From a virus, in IMG/VR virus record IMGVR_UViG_3300015261_000001, positions 62,001-126,000 of that record: 64,000 nt of DNA. The stretch is one strand, 5' to 3'. Of this stretch, positions 18,324 to 27,640 are shown in pieces. The position numbers were made by a program, and so were the translations under genes. Every line of letters starts with the position of its first letter. The stretch's first letter is position 1. The notes beneath the pieces are model-generated. The model was not told the DNA's origin and made no database searches. It was given only the letters and a program-made list of their open reading frames with translations.

Positions 18324-18341
18324 CCCTGGACTAATCCAGGG
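18324..18341. terminator. Small hairpin at helicase gene end
   Basis: CCCTGGA-CTAA-TCCAGGG, a 7-bp stem over the helicase stop codon, with no clear U-run. It may attenuate transcription or stabilise an mRNA end. Confidence 0.4.
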
Positions 18342-19863
18342 AGCATTCCGAGTTGATACGTTTGAACGTTTTCTGTTTATCAGCAAAAGCAATTTCTCGC
18401 TTCGCCAAATACTCCACATGCTTACCCAAGTCCAAACACACCCCAAAGATAAAGGCAGGTGTAATCTCGTCATTGAACTTCCCGAAGAGAGCCCGCAGAC
18501 GACCGATCATTTGTTTGTTAGCCTGAGTAGACGAAACAGTATGCAGACAGCAGACGGTAACAAGACCCGGAATGTCTTTACCCGTCCCGCAGCTGTTTGG
18601 AGTAGTAATAACTACCTCATGCTGTAAATATTTATCCTTGGAATCTTTCTTCTTGGAGTCTTCGCCTGTGAAGGTTTCAATATCCATTTCCGGGTACTTC
18701 GCTTTGAACATGCCCAGCATGGTGTCGCACATGTTCACCCGAGAGAAGAAGAAGAGGCACTTGGTACCCTCCCGCCTTCTATCCAAGTAGTATTCCTGAA
18801 ACATCTTGTCCGCGATCTTGAAGTAGAACTTCGTGAGCGCTTCAGACTTCAGGATGCTTTCATCCACAGCCTTGTCGTTGTAGGAGCCGAACTGTTCGGT
18901 CTTGATCCGATGTCGCCGGAGGTTGATCCGATACAGGTAAGCCACCACGTCGATGTAGTTCTCAGGCTCTGCCTCTTTAAGACGGAACCGCGGTGGGTAT
19001 AACCACTTGTACACTTTGTTGGTGAAAGGGTCGTCAGCTTTCAAGGTTGCCGACAGCACAAAGAGTTTCTTGATGTTGCCATACATCATCGAGAGGAAGA
19101 TCTGGTGAATTGCTTCGTGACCTTCTTCAATGATGCGCAGACCTGGATTGATCGCTTTCATGACCTGATCCAGATCCATCTCCTCGGGATCCCGTTTCCG
19201 CAAGAAGACTTCAATACGAGACATCGGCAAAATGATAATCTTGGGAGAGATCGTACCTGCTTCCATAGCTCGCGCCAGAGAGGGTAGGTTGTTCTCCCAC
19301 AACACAAGGTCGCCGGGTGCCAGCTTAACGATCTTGTGCAGTTCTTTAACCCAGGTTGTGATGTAGCGCGGCTGCATCGTGATGATGGTGCGTTTACCCG
19401 TTTTGATCATCGAGTAAATGCTCATAAAGGTCTTACCGTTGCCGGTGGCAGCGTTGTTGATCTTTATGTAACCTTCATCCAGCATGTAGTTAACCCATTC
19501 GGGCTGACCTTCACGCATGTTGTCGAAACCGGGGTTGAATTCGAAGGTAACATCTTGCCCCTCGATTTCAGGTTCCTTTTCAATCTTGATACGTGACTCT
19601 TTGTACCCCCGGTAAACCGCGTACTCCATGAACTCTTTAAACAGCTCAGCTGGTAGCCTGTATTCTTTCTTGTCAGGACTCGACCGAGCAAACACGTGCG
19701 TAACAACTGTGCGCTGCTTATTTGTGCCGGGAATGGGCTCCTTACCCGTCTTGAACAAATGGTGAGCGCAAAACGGCATCACTACACGCGCCACGAACTC
19801 TTCAAAGAACCCGTGAATCCTGATGTAGTGATTCGCTTTGCTGATAATAGCTGTTTCACGCAT
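18331..19863 (-). CDS. SF2 DNA/RNA helicase, UvsW-like (gp75-like)
   Basis: 510 residues. Motif I is A-T-G-N-G-K-T (139-145), motif II E-E-G-H (246-249), motif III S-A-T (271-273), and motif VI Q-M-I-G-R-L-R-A near 457-464. The first about 110 residues form a separate N-terminal domain. Domain layout and length fit UvsW-type helicases that remodel branched DNA. The first acidic residue of the DExH box is Glu rather than Asp. It directly follows the nvRNAP beta' C gene, as phiKZ gp75 follows gp74. Replication/recombination role inferred. Confidence 0.8.
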   Translation of the reverse strand: MRETAIISKANHYIRIHGFFEEFVARVVMPFCAHHLFKTGKEPIPGTNKQRTVVTHVFARSSPDKKEYRLPAELFKEFMEYAVYRGYKESRIKIEKEPEIEGQDVTFEFNPGFDNMREGQPEWVNYMLDEGYIKINNAATGNGKTFMSIYSMIKTGKRTIITMQPRYITTWVKELHKIVKLAPGDLVLWENNLPSLARAMEAGTISPKIIILPMSRIEVFLRKRDPEEMDLDQVMKAINPGLRIIEEGHEAIHQIFLSMMYGNIKKLFVLSATLKADDPFTNKVYKWLYPPRFRLKEAEPENYIDVVAYLYRINLRRHRIKTEQFGSYNDKAVDESILKSEALTKFYFKIADKMFQEYYLDRRREGTKCLFFFSRVNMCDTMLGMFKAKYPEMDIETFTGEDSKKKDSKDKYLQHEVVITTPNSCGTGKDIPGLVTVCCLHTVSSTQANKQMIGRLRALFGKFNDEITPAFIFGVCLDLGKHVEYLAKREIAFADKQKTFKRINSECSLD

Positions 19864-19910
19864 AAGCGACCTCTTAAGGGGACTAAGGGCCCCTTGAGGC
19901 CCTCACCCTG

Positions 19911-21920
19911 TTACGACACCGCCAAACTGAAGAAGCACTCGAGCGGACTGCCTTGACGGTTGACCATACGGAAGGTCTTGATCTCGTTCAGTACGTTCTG
20001 TTGCTTCTCGTAGATCATCAACATGCCAGCGCCGCGTCCATTGATAGCGTCAGCATAGTTGGAGAAGTATTTCGGAACATCGCCGTTAGCCAGCGAGCAA
20101 TCGTAATTGCTTGGATCACGGGTCACGGTGGAGAACAGCACGTTTTCCACATGCACCATGTTGATACCACGAATTTCTTGGTTGATCAAACTCCAATATT
20201 CAGCCCACACCTCACCGAAGATCTTCGGCGTGACGGTTTGTGCTTTCCACGCAGAGTTGCGCTTATTGTAAGTAATGAAGTTTTCCACACGAGCCCGGTG
20301 CATGTCCAGGTCTTCGCGGGTATACGGCAGGGTGAAGATTGGCGAAGTGGTGTTCCAACCACTCAAGTCGATCGAGATGTGTTTCTTCCCTTCGGCTTGC
20401 CAACCACGCTCCAGCACGTACTTCAAGAACTCCAACGAGAAACACGCATTACGCGACGAGACCGAAGTCCGTGCCGCGTGTTGTTGCACCGTGGTACCGC
20501 CCATCATGATGTCTTCGATCTGATAGCGGAATGTCACTTCCTGGAAGTACGGCAGCTTATCCAGACTCAGGTTATCCAGCATATCGAGCGAACGAATGTC
20601 AGACAGCACATTCACAATGTCCGCTTTAAGGATGAGATCCGAGCCCGGTGTACATACCTCAGCCTGAAGGAAGATTTCATCACCGTTGGAGCTGATGATG
20701 TTCTTGTCCTTGACGTGTGGTACGAACTGCCGTGTAACTGCGTTCCGAATGAAGTGCTTCGTCGACAACATACCCTGACCCATCGGGTTACAGATAGCCG
20801 TCGCCGAGTACATACCCACGTTTGCACTCTTACGCATCATCACGTTGTAGGGGACAGCCGACTTCAGCATACCGTAACAAACGCCGCACGGCACGCCTGA
20901 AAGATGGCTATTGCAGTAAGCGATGCTACGAACGTGAATTACTTCCCCCGCCTTAATATTCCACATAGTTTGGCTATCGATCAATTCCAGGCGCCCATCT
21001 TCGAACCGACGGAACTTACCTTGAAGGGATGACGCCATCGCGGCGTTAGCAACTTTGATCGGCACACACAGCTGAGTACCACAATCCCATTCGTGGTTAA
21101 TCGAGCTAATTACAGAGGTCAAAATGTGTGCTTTACGGTGGAACCACTCGGAGTCTTTCAGCGCCTTACCGTTGTTGGTCAGAGCTTTACCCGCAGCGTT
21201 ACGCTCACCCAAAGAGTCAGCCAGGTTGGTGATCCCGTGTGCATACGGAACCATTACCGCGTTCGGCATGATGGCGTTACTCAAGTCAAACACACCACCA
21301 CGAATTTCCGTGGTTTGATATGCTTGGTTGATACTCACGCCACCAGTACGCGCCAGCAGTGCAACTGTGTTCTGACCCAATGAGGGGGCTTCACGGATGT
21401 ACGAAGAGAACAACTCTTCACCTTCGTCGATGGTGATCTTCTTGGCCAGGATGTCATCCCGAATAGCCATGATACCATCATCTTCCATGAACTCTGCCAC
21501 AGACTCAGCAGTCGCAGAAATTGCCGACTGCTCGCTCATTACCACGATCAGGTTGTTGAGCTTGTTTTGCCAGATGTGAATCAACATCTTGATCCCGTCA
21601 ATTTCAACGGGGTCGTGTTTCGTTGGCATGATCCGTCTTAAGAACGTGTTGATGGGGATAGCGTTAGTGTTGTCGTCATAAACGATTTCCTTCGCGCCCT
21701 CCACCACGTTCGACGGGATCAACTCATCTACCGAGTAGGGAACGTCGTTATAACGACGGTGGATAATTAAACCCACCCACGTCAACATCAACACGAACGT
21801 ATCACTCAGTGCTGTAGCGCCGGAGTCATCAGTGACCTCCACCAGCATCCGAGTGCCTCGCCAACTCAACATCTTTTCTTCTGGACAATTGGCGAACTCG
21901 CGGAGATTGAGTTTAATCAT
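19911..21920 (-). CDS. Non-virion RNA polymerase beta'-like C-terminal subunit (gp74-like)
   Basis: 669 residues. R-T-G-G-V-S-I-N-Q-A-Y-Q-T-T-E-I-R-G-G (191-209) and the following N-A-V-M-V-P-Y-A-H-G-I segment match the bridge-helix/trigger-loop region. C280, C336, C345 and C348 (in C-G-V-C-Y-G) form the beta' zinc site, followed by Y-S-A-T-A-I-C-N-P-M-G-Q-G, equivalent to the helix before FHIGG. It overlaps the beta C gene by ATGA, so the two subunits are translationally coupled. In phiKZ the same pair is gp71-73/gp74 of the nvRNAP, which transcribes middle/late genes in the phage nucleus. Confidence 0.85.
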   Translation of the reverse strand: MIKLNLREFANCPEEKMLSWRGTRMLVEVTDDSGATALSDTFVLMLTWVGLIIHRRYNDVPYSVDELIPSNVVEGAKEIVYDDNTNAIPINTFLRRIMPTKHDPVEIDGIKMLIHIWQNKLNNLIVVMSEQSAISATAESVAEFMEDDGIMAIRDDILAKKITIDEGEELFSSYIREAPSLGQNTVALLARTGGVSINQAYQTTEIRGGVFDLSNAIMPNAVMVPYAHGITNLADSLGERNAAGKALTNNGKALKDSEWFHRKAHILTSVISSINHEWDCGTQLCVPIKVANAAMASSLQGKFRRFEDGRLELIDSQTMWNIKAGEVIHVRSIAYCNSHLSGVPCGVCYGMLKSAVPYNVMMRKSANVGMYSATAICNPMGQGMLSTKHFIRNAVTRQFVPHVKDKNIISSNGDEIFLQAEVCTPGSDLILKADIVNVLSDIRSLDMLDNLSLDKLPYFQEVTFRYQIEDIMMGGTTVQQHAARTSVSSRNACFSLEFLKYVLERGWQAEGKKHISIDLSGWNTTSPIFTLPYTREDLDMHRARVENFITYNKRNSAWKAQTVTPKIFGEVWAEYWSLINQEIRGINMVHVENVLFSTVTRDPSNYDCSLANGDVPKYFSNYADAINGRGAGMLMIYEKQQNVLNEIKTFRMVNRQGSPLECFFSLAVS

Positions 21921-24205
21921 TGCGCCGCTCCTTCATTCATGGCTTCTACCAGCGCTTTGGGGATCGCTAATGGTTCAGCTGGCAAACTATCTACCATCTG
22001 ATCCATCGTGTTGTAGGCTCGGTCCAGAGACGTCTCACGACGGTCTGTAGCGCGTTCCCGACGCAGAGTATAGCCGGAGTCCGACATCATGCTGAGCGAC
22101 ATCTTCAACGCACGGTTGCTGAGGTACTCTTCAGGCTTGATGAGTTGGTTAACGTTGAACGGGTCATCTGCACGGATAAGCCGTCTGGTAGCTTTTGCAC
22201 GGTTCTCTGGCGAATACGCCAAGGCAAGATGTTTCTCAGCTTCTTGCCCACCGGCTTGGCTAACTTCCAGACGCAGTTCAGTTTCACCCGAGTTCTTGTT
22301 GCCCTTGTCCGTCATTGGTGTAGCGTACTTGCCACTGTCGTTCATCTTGGCAGGCATACCGAACAAGTTAGACTTGGGCATGCTTTGCGCACTCATGTCT
22401 GCACCGAACTTGTCGAGCAGCATGATATCCTGATAACTGATCAAGATGGGGTTGGTGGTTTCTACGCGTTCGCCCAACGAGTTAACGAACATGGCTTTCT
22501 GCGGTTTGTAGCTGTACTTCTTCCGCAAGGCGTTAATGATGTTCACGCCGAACAGCTTGGTGTTACTGATCACATGCACAGAGATCTTGTTCTTGCAAAC
22601 GTAATCAACGTGTTCCTGCTTCTCTTCGTCAGTGACCAGAGCCATCTTGACAGTTTCCGCAAATTCTGGGAAACCGGTCTCGTAGAACTCCATCAGTTTG
22701 AAGTAGGCGGTTTTGTAGTCGCCCAAACGACGCAGGTGTTTCACTTCACGGTGCACGTTCATGTTGACGAAGTTAATACTCAACTCCATCAGCATCGAGA
22801 AGATCTGACGACGGAAAGCTGGCGTGTTGTTCACAATGAACTCAGCCCGAGTACCGTCTGGATAGCACGGTGCTTCGTGGTCTTCGATGATCAGAACGTT
22901 AACGCCCTTGTCACCGTTGAGACCGGCATACTTCCACTTCACACGACCCGCTACCGATTGCTTCAGTTCGATGTGAATGTTCCAGTCTTTCAGCTTCTCG
23001 CGTTTCTCTGCACGGCTCAACGGGTTGATCTTGCCGATGCCGTTGCGGGTGTAGTTACCATAAGCGTTCCGAATGAAGGTATCCAACTCCTTACTGATCG
23101 GAATTTCGTTGTTACGGGCCGCGTGGGTTTTCATCTCGTACCAACGAGTGACGTTATTCCACATTTCGTTTTGTTTCTTCTCGTGGCGATCGAGCATGGT
23201 GTTGTGACGCTGCTCGATGTAATCAGTACCACGATTGTTGGAACGGTTCTTCATCCGTTCAGACTTCACAGTCACCGACATTACGACGGCGTCACGTGGA
23301 GCATAGAACAGTTTGTCGTAGGTCAGGTCAGGTTCACGCAGCGACTTCTTGGTCAACGATACGAGAGCGTTTTCCTTGATGCGGCGGCGGAAGCCCATGA
23401 CGATACCGTCGTTACGAATTTCTTCACCAGCTTGCGGGAACGGCGATGGGTTCTCGTCGGTTCCGTACAGCATCAGTGGGATCCACTCGTCTTCGTTATA
23501 CCCGAAGCTACGATCATGTTTAAACATGCAACGCGACCGCTCCGCAAAGGAGCGGGTCATAATCACACCGTCCTCCTCAGTGCGATAGTCCGATAGCGCC
23601 GCTACCAGAGTTGGCATTGCAAAACACCACTCGCCGTTCTTGCTGATTCGAGGACTGCGGGCAAATACAGTACCCTTAGGGAATGTTGCCCCTTTCTTCA
23701 GCTTGCGCATGACGTCTTGGTCATACACGTACTCAAAACCGACGTAAGTGTTTTGCGTGTTGTACTTTGGCAGCTCGAGAATGTCGTAAGCATTCTTTTC
23801 GTCATTCTTATACAGAATGCGAATTGTGTTCCAGTCGTCTGTGAGCTTTTCCGGGTCCAGACTGTTGACGTAGAAGATTTCCTCTACTTCCATGTTGGCT
23901 GGAGCTTCGATGCGCCGTGCAGTCTTGGCGTACTGGAACTCAAACCCCGTAACCATCATCCGTTCGCCCGCCCCCTTCGTTGGCACGGACTTTGGAATCA
24001 TGTTACCAGCCATGTACAAACGACCCGCACTACTGTTCCAAGGGAACAGAATGAGGTTGTTACTGATCCCCACTAGTGCAGGGTGAATCTGGTTCTCACC
24101 GCACTCGTATTTGTACTTTACGGTCTCGGCGATTTCCGTTAACTCGAAGTCAAATGGTGTCTTGCCTTCGGTTTCAATCTCATTATCGCTCATGTTATCG
24201 CTCAT
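21917..24205 (-). CDS. Non-virion RNA polymerase beta-like C-terminal subunit (gp71-73-like)
   Basis: 762 residues. T-E-E-D-G-V-I-M-T (209-217) corresponds to the NYEDSI region, G-L-N-G-D-K-G-V (428-435) to the conserved GRHGNKG, D-G-T-R-A-E-F-I-V-N (450-459) to the switch/flap segment before the clamp, and S-G-E-T-E-L-R-L-E (639-647) to G-E-M-E-V-W-A-L-E. The rest of beta is not in this window and is expected from a gp123-like gene elsewhere. GGAG lies before the ATG; a second near-identical MSDN repeat at the N-terminus is odd. It lies behind an early-type promoter motif at 24245-24264. Confidence 0.85.
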   Translation of the reverse strand: MSDNMSDNEIETEGKTPFDFELTEIAETVKYKYECGENQIHPALVGISNNLILFPWNSSAGRLYMAGNMIPKSVPTKGAGERMMVTGFEFQYAKTARRIEAPANMEVEEIFYVNSLDPEKLTDDWNTIRILYKNDEKNAYDILELPKYNTQNTYVGFEYVYDQDVMRKLKKGATFPKGTVFARSPRISKNGEWCFAMPTLVAALSDYRTEEDGVIMTRSFAERSRCMFKHDRSFGYNEDEWIPLMLYGTDENPSPFPQAGEEIRNDGIVMGFRRRIKENALVSLTKKSLREPDLTYDKLFYAPRDAVVMSVTVKSERMKNRSNNRGTDYIEQRHNTMLDRHEKKQNEMWNNVTRWYEMKTHAARNNEIPISKELDTFIRNAYGNYTRNGIGKINPLSRAEKREKLKDWNIHIELKQSVAGRVKWKYAGLNGDKGVNVLIIEDHEAPCYPDGTRAEFIVNNTPAFRRQIFSMLMELSINFVNMNVHREVKHLRRLGDYKTAYFKLMEFYETGFPEFAETVKMALVTDEEKQEHVDYVCKNKISVHVISNTKLFGVNIINALRKKYSYKPQKAMFVNSLGERVETTNPILISYQDIMLLDKFGADMSAQSMPKSNLFGMPAKMNDSGKYATPMTDKGNKNSGETELRLEVSQAGGQEAEKHLALAYSPENRAKATRRLIRADDPFNVNQLIKPEEYLSNRALKMSLSMMSDSGYTLRRERATDRRETSLDRAYNTMDQMVDSLPAEPLAIPKALVEAMNEGAAQ

Positions 24206-24244
24206 GATGACTCCATTTAAAACAGTTCCTTACAGACTCAGGAA

Positions 24245-24264
24245 GATAATATAGGTTCAAAATT
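24245..24264 (-). promoter_or_regulatory. Candidate early promoter
   Basis: Minus strand reads AATTTTGAACCTATATTATC, 40 bases before the beta subunit start. It shares ATTTxxAACCTATATTA with sites before gp68-like, chimallin, PhuZ and HslV-like genes and resembles the AT-rich TATATTAC early promoters of phiKZ. Confidence 0.55.
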
Positions 24265-24292
24265 CGATAACCACTTGACCAAAGGTTCTTTT

Positions 24293-24622
24293 ATGCCTCT
24301 TTCTAACAACGACTTCAGTAACGGTAAAGAGGTTTATTACACTGAAGCTTTCAAAACTATGGTTCGTTCTGAGCGAGAATCACTACTCAAGGAAACCACT
24401 GAATTCCAGATGGTCCCGATGAACGAACTTTACGCATACCGTTATGACATCTATCGGTTGCTGCGCAGCCTAGGTGTTCCGTCTTACTTGTGGTGGGTCA
24501 CCGCTTACCTCAACGGTGTTGAAGATCCTTTCACTGACATCAGCAAAATGACCTCCCTACGAAAGATAAACGAGGAAAGTTTATCGGATCGCATTGTCCG
24601 TAGTAATACTGTTCAGGCGTAA
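24293..24622 (+). CDS. Putative baseplate wedge protein, T4 gp53-like
   Basis: 109 residues from ATG at 24293 with AAAGG eight bases upstream; a TTG at 24275 is not preferred. The segment L-L-R-S-L-G-V-P-S-Y-L-W-W-V followed by N-G-V-E-D-P-F-T-D-I resembles T4 gp53, where a helix with WW precedes N-x-I-x-D-P-F. This is a lone + gene inside the minus-strand nvRNAP block, closed by a convergent hairpin at 24648-24677, which suggests late expression separate from its neighbours. The match is by eye on a short motif. Confidence 0.55.
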   Translation: MPLSNNDFSNGKEVYYTEAFKTMVRSERESLLKETTEFQMVPMNELYAYRYDIYRLLRSLGVPSYLWWVTAYLNGVEDPFTDISKMTSLRKINEESLSDRIVRSNTVQA

Positions 24623-24647
24623 AAATAGTGCAAATAAAATGACGAAT

Positions 24648-24677
24648 ACTAAGCGGAGGGGCAACCCTCCGCTTAGT
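24648..24677. terminator. Bidirectional hairpin terminator
   Basis: ACTAAGCGGAGGG, loop GCAA, and a perfect 13-base complement, between converging ends 24622 and 24694. Confidence 0.85.
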
Positions 24678-24693
24678 AAAGTCTTATGCCGCG

Positions 24694-26160
24694 TTAGCCC
24701 CAGGCTTGGTTATCGTTCAAACCGCCACCGCCGCTCTGATCAACGTAAACGTTGGTCGGATTAGACGGCATGCTCGGCTGCATCATGCCGAGTTGCTGTG
24801 GATGGACGATCTGGCCGTTAGGGAGCATGACCATACCGTTCGGCAGAACTTGAGCACCTTGCATGTTCATGTTCATGTTGCCACCCATCATGTTCAGGCC
24901 GCCCATGTTCATGCCACCCATCATCGGAGTTTCCTGACGATAGAGCATGTTGCCTTTCTTGCTGCAACCGTAGACAACCGGGTTGTTGTTCAGCGTGTTG
25001 ATCGCGTGGTGCAGGATACGACCTTGAACGTAATCAATTTCGTACTTGACCCAGCGGTCGCCGGCTTGCATCGGTGGAGCAGTTACGTCGTATTCACCAA
25101 CCATGTTGCTGGCTTGCTGCATCCCGCCCTGCTGGTTGTGTTGCGGATGTTGCTGGATGTTCTGCTGGCTCTGACTGCTGGAGACAGACAGGAAGCCACC
25201 CAGATCGTTACGGCCCAACGCTTGGTGAGTCGTTTCGTCGTGGGTGTTGTGACTGTTGTAGTCCATCATCGGAACCTGACGATAGATGTCCGGCAGCTCT
25301 TCCATCATCTCCGTCCAGGACAGGTTGATCGGGTATTGATTGACTTTGTCGAAGTCAGCCCGGAACGTGTTCTGGATTTTGTTCATCTGTTCAGCGATCT
25401 GCGCGTAGCAACCCAGGTATGAGATCAAGCGAGCGGCCACCGGAGTAGTCGATTCGTATTCTTCGTCGTCCGGGGACAACACTGCCGGCAGGATCACTTG
25501 GAACAGGTGAGCAGCGATCTTCAACGCACCACGGGATACCGAGTGGTTGTTGATCTCGACGGTTTGGTTATCCGCCTGACCTTCCGAACGAGCCAGCCGA
25601 CGCACGATCTCGGCGTAGAACGGGAACGATGGTTTGGTTTTGTAGTAGACACGCTCACCGCTGACCTTGGACAGACCGCCGCCTTTGGTGGTCTTGAAGT
25701 GGATGAAGCGGTTGTCGAGACCGTTTTCATCCAGCTCGATATGCATCCGAGCGAACAGCTTGTTGACTTCTTGCCGTACGGTCTGCTTGGTATTTTTGAG
25801 CGGCTCCAGGAGATCCAGAGTGCGTTGGTTCCAGGTCGACTTGGCTTTGCCGCTGGCCACTTGGAACAACACCACAGGGATGTGTCGGAAGGTGTCCAGG
25901 AGTTTCATGCCGGTCATCTTGCGGATCAGCTTGAACACTTCGGTTTCTTTCGAGGTGATGTTCTCGCACGCTGGGTGGAAGAACACTTTCTCGATGCAGT
26001 TACCGTCGAGGACTTCCGACAGCGGCAGGTGCAGGGACATGTTGTCGATGCGCAGAGGGTATTCCTGGCCATCCACGGAGAAGACGATTTTACCTTCGTC
26101 CTTGATAATCGCTCCCCATGACAAGAGCATCGCTTCGTACAGCTTATTCAACTGGTTCAT
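24694..26160 (-). CDS. Unknown conserved-position protein (gp70-like) with low-complexity tail
   Basis: 488 residues. The first about 330 residues are globular; from about 335 on the sequence is low complexity, first Gln/His/Asn rich, then Met/Gly/Asn rich with repeated M-G-G-x-N-M and M-M units, ending Gly/Asn rich. AAGGAA lies before the ATG. It is 12 bases from the gp69-like gene and part of the gp68-gp75-like block. Such a tail is typical of flexible or phase-separating regions, but no role can be assigned. Confidence 0.65.
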   Translation of the reverse strand: MNQLNKLYEAMLLSWGAIIKDEGKIVFSVDGQEYPLRIDNMSLHLPLSEVLDGNCIEKVFFHPACENITSKETEVFKLIRKMTGMKLLDTFRHIPVVLFQVASGKAKSTWNQRTLDLLEPLKNTKQTVRQEVNKLFARMHIELDENGLDNRFIHFKTTKGGGLSKVSGERVYYKTKPSFPFYAEIVRRLARSEGQADNQTVEINNHSVSRGALKIAAHLFQVILPAVLSPDDEEYESTTPVAARLISYLGCYAQIAEQMNKIQNTFRADFDKVNQYPINLSWTEMMEELPDIYRQVPMMDYNSHNTHDETTHQALGRNDLGGFLSVSSSQSQQNIQQHPQHNQQGGMQQASNMVGEYDVTAPPMQAGDRWVKYEIDYVQGRILHHAINTLNNNPVVYGCSKKGNMLYRQETPMMGGMNMGGLNMMGGNMNMNMQGAQVLPNGMVMLPNGQIVHPQQLGMMQPSMPSNPTNVYVDQSGGGGLNDNQAWG

Positions 26161-26172
26161 AACTGTTCCTTC

Positions 26173-27609
26173 TTAAAAGTGTTCTTTGATGTTGGCCAGG
26201 AAGTTCTTGGCTTCCAGCAGACCGGTTTCAGTCCCGGAGATCGAACTGCTGGTGCGGTTGATGTAGTACGAGGCGTTCACGAAACGCTGGGCGTTCGCTT
26301 GATCGCCGTTGAAGAAGATCGTCACCGAGATCTCACCGAACAAGTGACATTCAACTTCCACCGACATGATGTTGCGCAGGTGAGCGTACGGACCGGAGTA
26401 CTTCGAGAAGAAGTGCTGAGCGAGCAGCTGTTTGAAACCTTCTACTCGGTTCATTACATACAGATCGCCGTCCAGTACAGACATAGCGGGACCTTGCACA
26501 AACGCCACACCGTTGTCACTACCCAGAACGCCCTCGAAGTCGCTTGGGTTGTTGGTCGCCGAGAACGCCAAGCTCATCAGACCGCTTTGCAGCAGCAGGT
26601 GAACAGTGCACATCGCCAGTTCAGTAGCGATGGTTTCGTACAGGTTAGCCGAACCATATTCGTTACTGGTCAGCAGTGCGTTGTCTTCAGCGAACTTGGT
26701 AACGTTCAGCAGGCCGAGGTGCATGACGTCCAGCAGGTTCTCGAACACCGAGTTGATTTCACCGATGCTGAAACCTTGGAACCCTGCCAGTTGGTGGGTG
26801 CCGGTCTGGAACATCATGGTGTGGAAGAACGGGTTTTCAGTTGGCGAAATTTCACCAATGCTTTCGCCGATCAGGCCGTCAGCCAGAGACAGTTCCAAAC
26901 CTTGGCCCATCGCCGTCTGGTTGCCCGCTGTAGTAGCCAGACGAAGCAGTTCACGACTGTGGTGAGTTGGGTTCAGGTTCTGAGTCTTCGATGCCAGTAC
27001 GTTGTTACGCAGGTCGCTACCAGCTGTGCCGCTGTACATGGCGCTGGTGCCATCTTGCTCGGTCACAGCAAAGCCCAATGCTTCGTTACCGATGTCGATC
27101 GGACGAACGGCTTTCAGATCTTTCTGCTGGTTCGGGTCACCCATCAAGAATTGCTGGGAACCGTCGATCACCGTTTTGACCATCGGGAAACCGGAACTGT
27201 CATGGGTGTTGGTGGTCAGGGTAGTCCAGCAACGAACCGGAACGAACAGGGTGTTTTCAGCGATGCCTTCTTCGCTGTAGTCGCCACCCACCAGATAACC
27301 CACAACTGCCAGTTCGGATTGCTGCATGGCGTTACTTTCAACCATGAAGTTCAACAACGCGATACCGCGGCGCAGGTTGAAACCTTCTTCCATCGACACG
27401 TAGCCTTGAGGACGTGCGGTCAGCTGACCTGCCGATTGGGCGATCTCGTTCAGAGTGCTCGGCATGATTCCGCCGGCCATTTGCTCGTAACGGAGTTTGT
27501 CGATTTCCATGGAACCGATGTTCATGGTGTTGTGGCGGTGTACGTGCGCGTGGTTGCGGTTACCGATACCGAAGATAGCTCGGGTAAGGGTAGTAGTCAT
27601 ATTGGACAT
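26173..27609 (-). CDS. gp69-position protein, putative phage-nucleus import factor (PicA/Imp1-like)
   Basis: 478 residues, no catalytic motif. The N-terminal 35 residues are His/Asn rich; the rest looks like a mixed alpha/beta globular protein with hydrophobic helices around 310-330. In phiKZ, gp69 (PicA/Imp1), between gp68 and gp70 and upstream of the nvRNAP genes, was identified genetically as needed for protein import into the phage nucleus. Here the gene holds exactly that place. The assignment is by synteny only. GGAGAG lies before the ATG. Confidence 0.45.
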   Translation of the reverse strand: MSNMTTTLTRAIFGIGNRNHAHVHRHNTMNIGSMEIDKLRYEQMAGGIMPSTLNEIAQSAGQLTARPQGYVSMEEGFNLRRGIALLNFMVESNAMQQSELAVVGYLVGGDYSEEGIAENTLFVPVRCWTTLTTNTHDSSGFPMVKTVIDGSQQFLMGDPNQQKDLKAVRPIDIGNEALGFAVTEQDGTSAMYSGTAGSDLRNNVLASKTQNLNPTHHSRELLRLATTAGNQTAMGQGLELSLADGLIGESIGEISPTENPFFHTMMFQTGTHQLAGFQGFSIGEINSVFENLLDVMHLGLLNVTKFAEDNALLTSNEYGSANLYETIATELAMCTVHLLLQSGLMSLAFSATNNPSDFEGVLGSDNGVAFVQGPAMSVLDGDLYVMNRVEGFKQLLAQHFFSKYSGPYAHLRNIMSVEVECHLFGEISVTIFFNGDQANAQRFVNASYYINRTSSSISGTETGLLEAKNFLANIKEHF

Positions 27610-27640
27610 GGTGAACTCTCCGTCTTTTACTTAATAATGA

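Noticed and set aside
22145-23596. 483-codon plus-strand open frame opposite RNAP beta
   Set aside because: The sense strand carries RNAP motifs; the antisense frame has none.
24275-24292. TTG start for the gp53-like gene
   Set aside because: The ATG at 24293 has AAAGG at the right distance, whereas the TTG has none.
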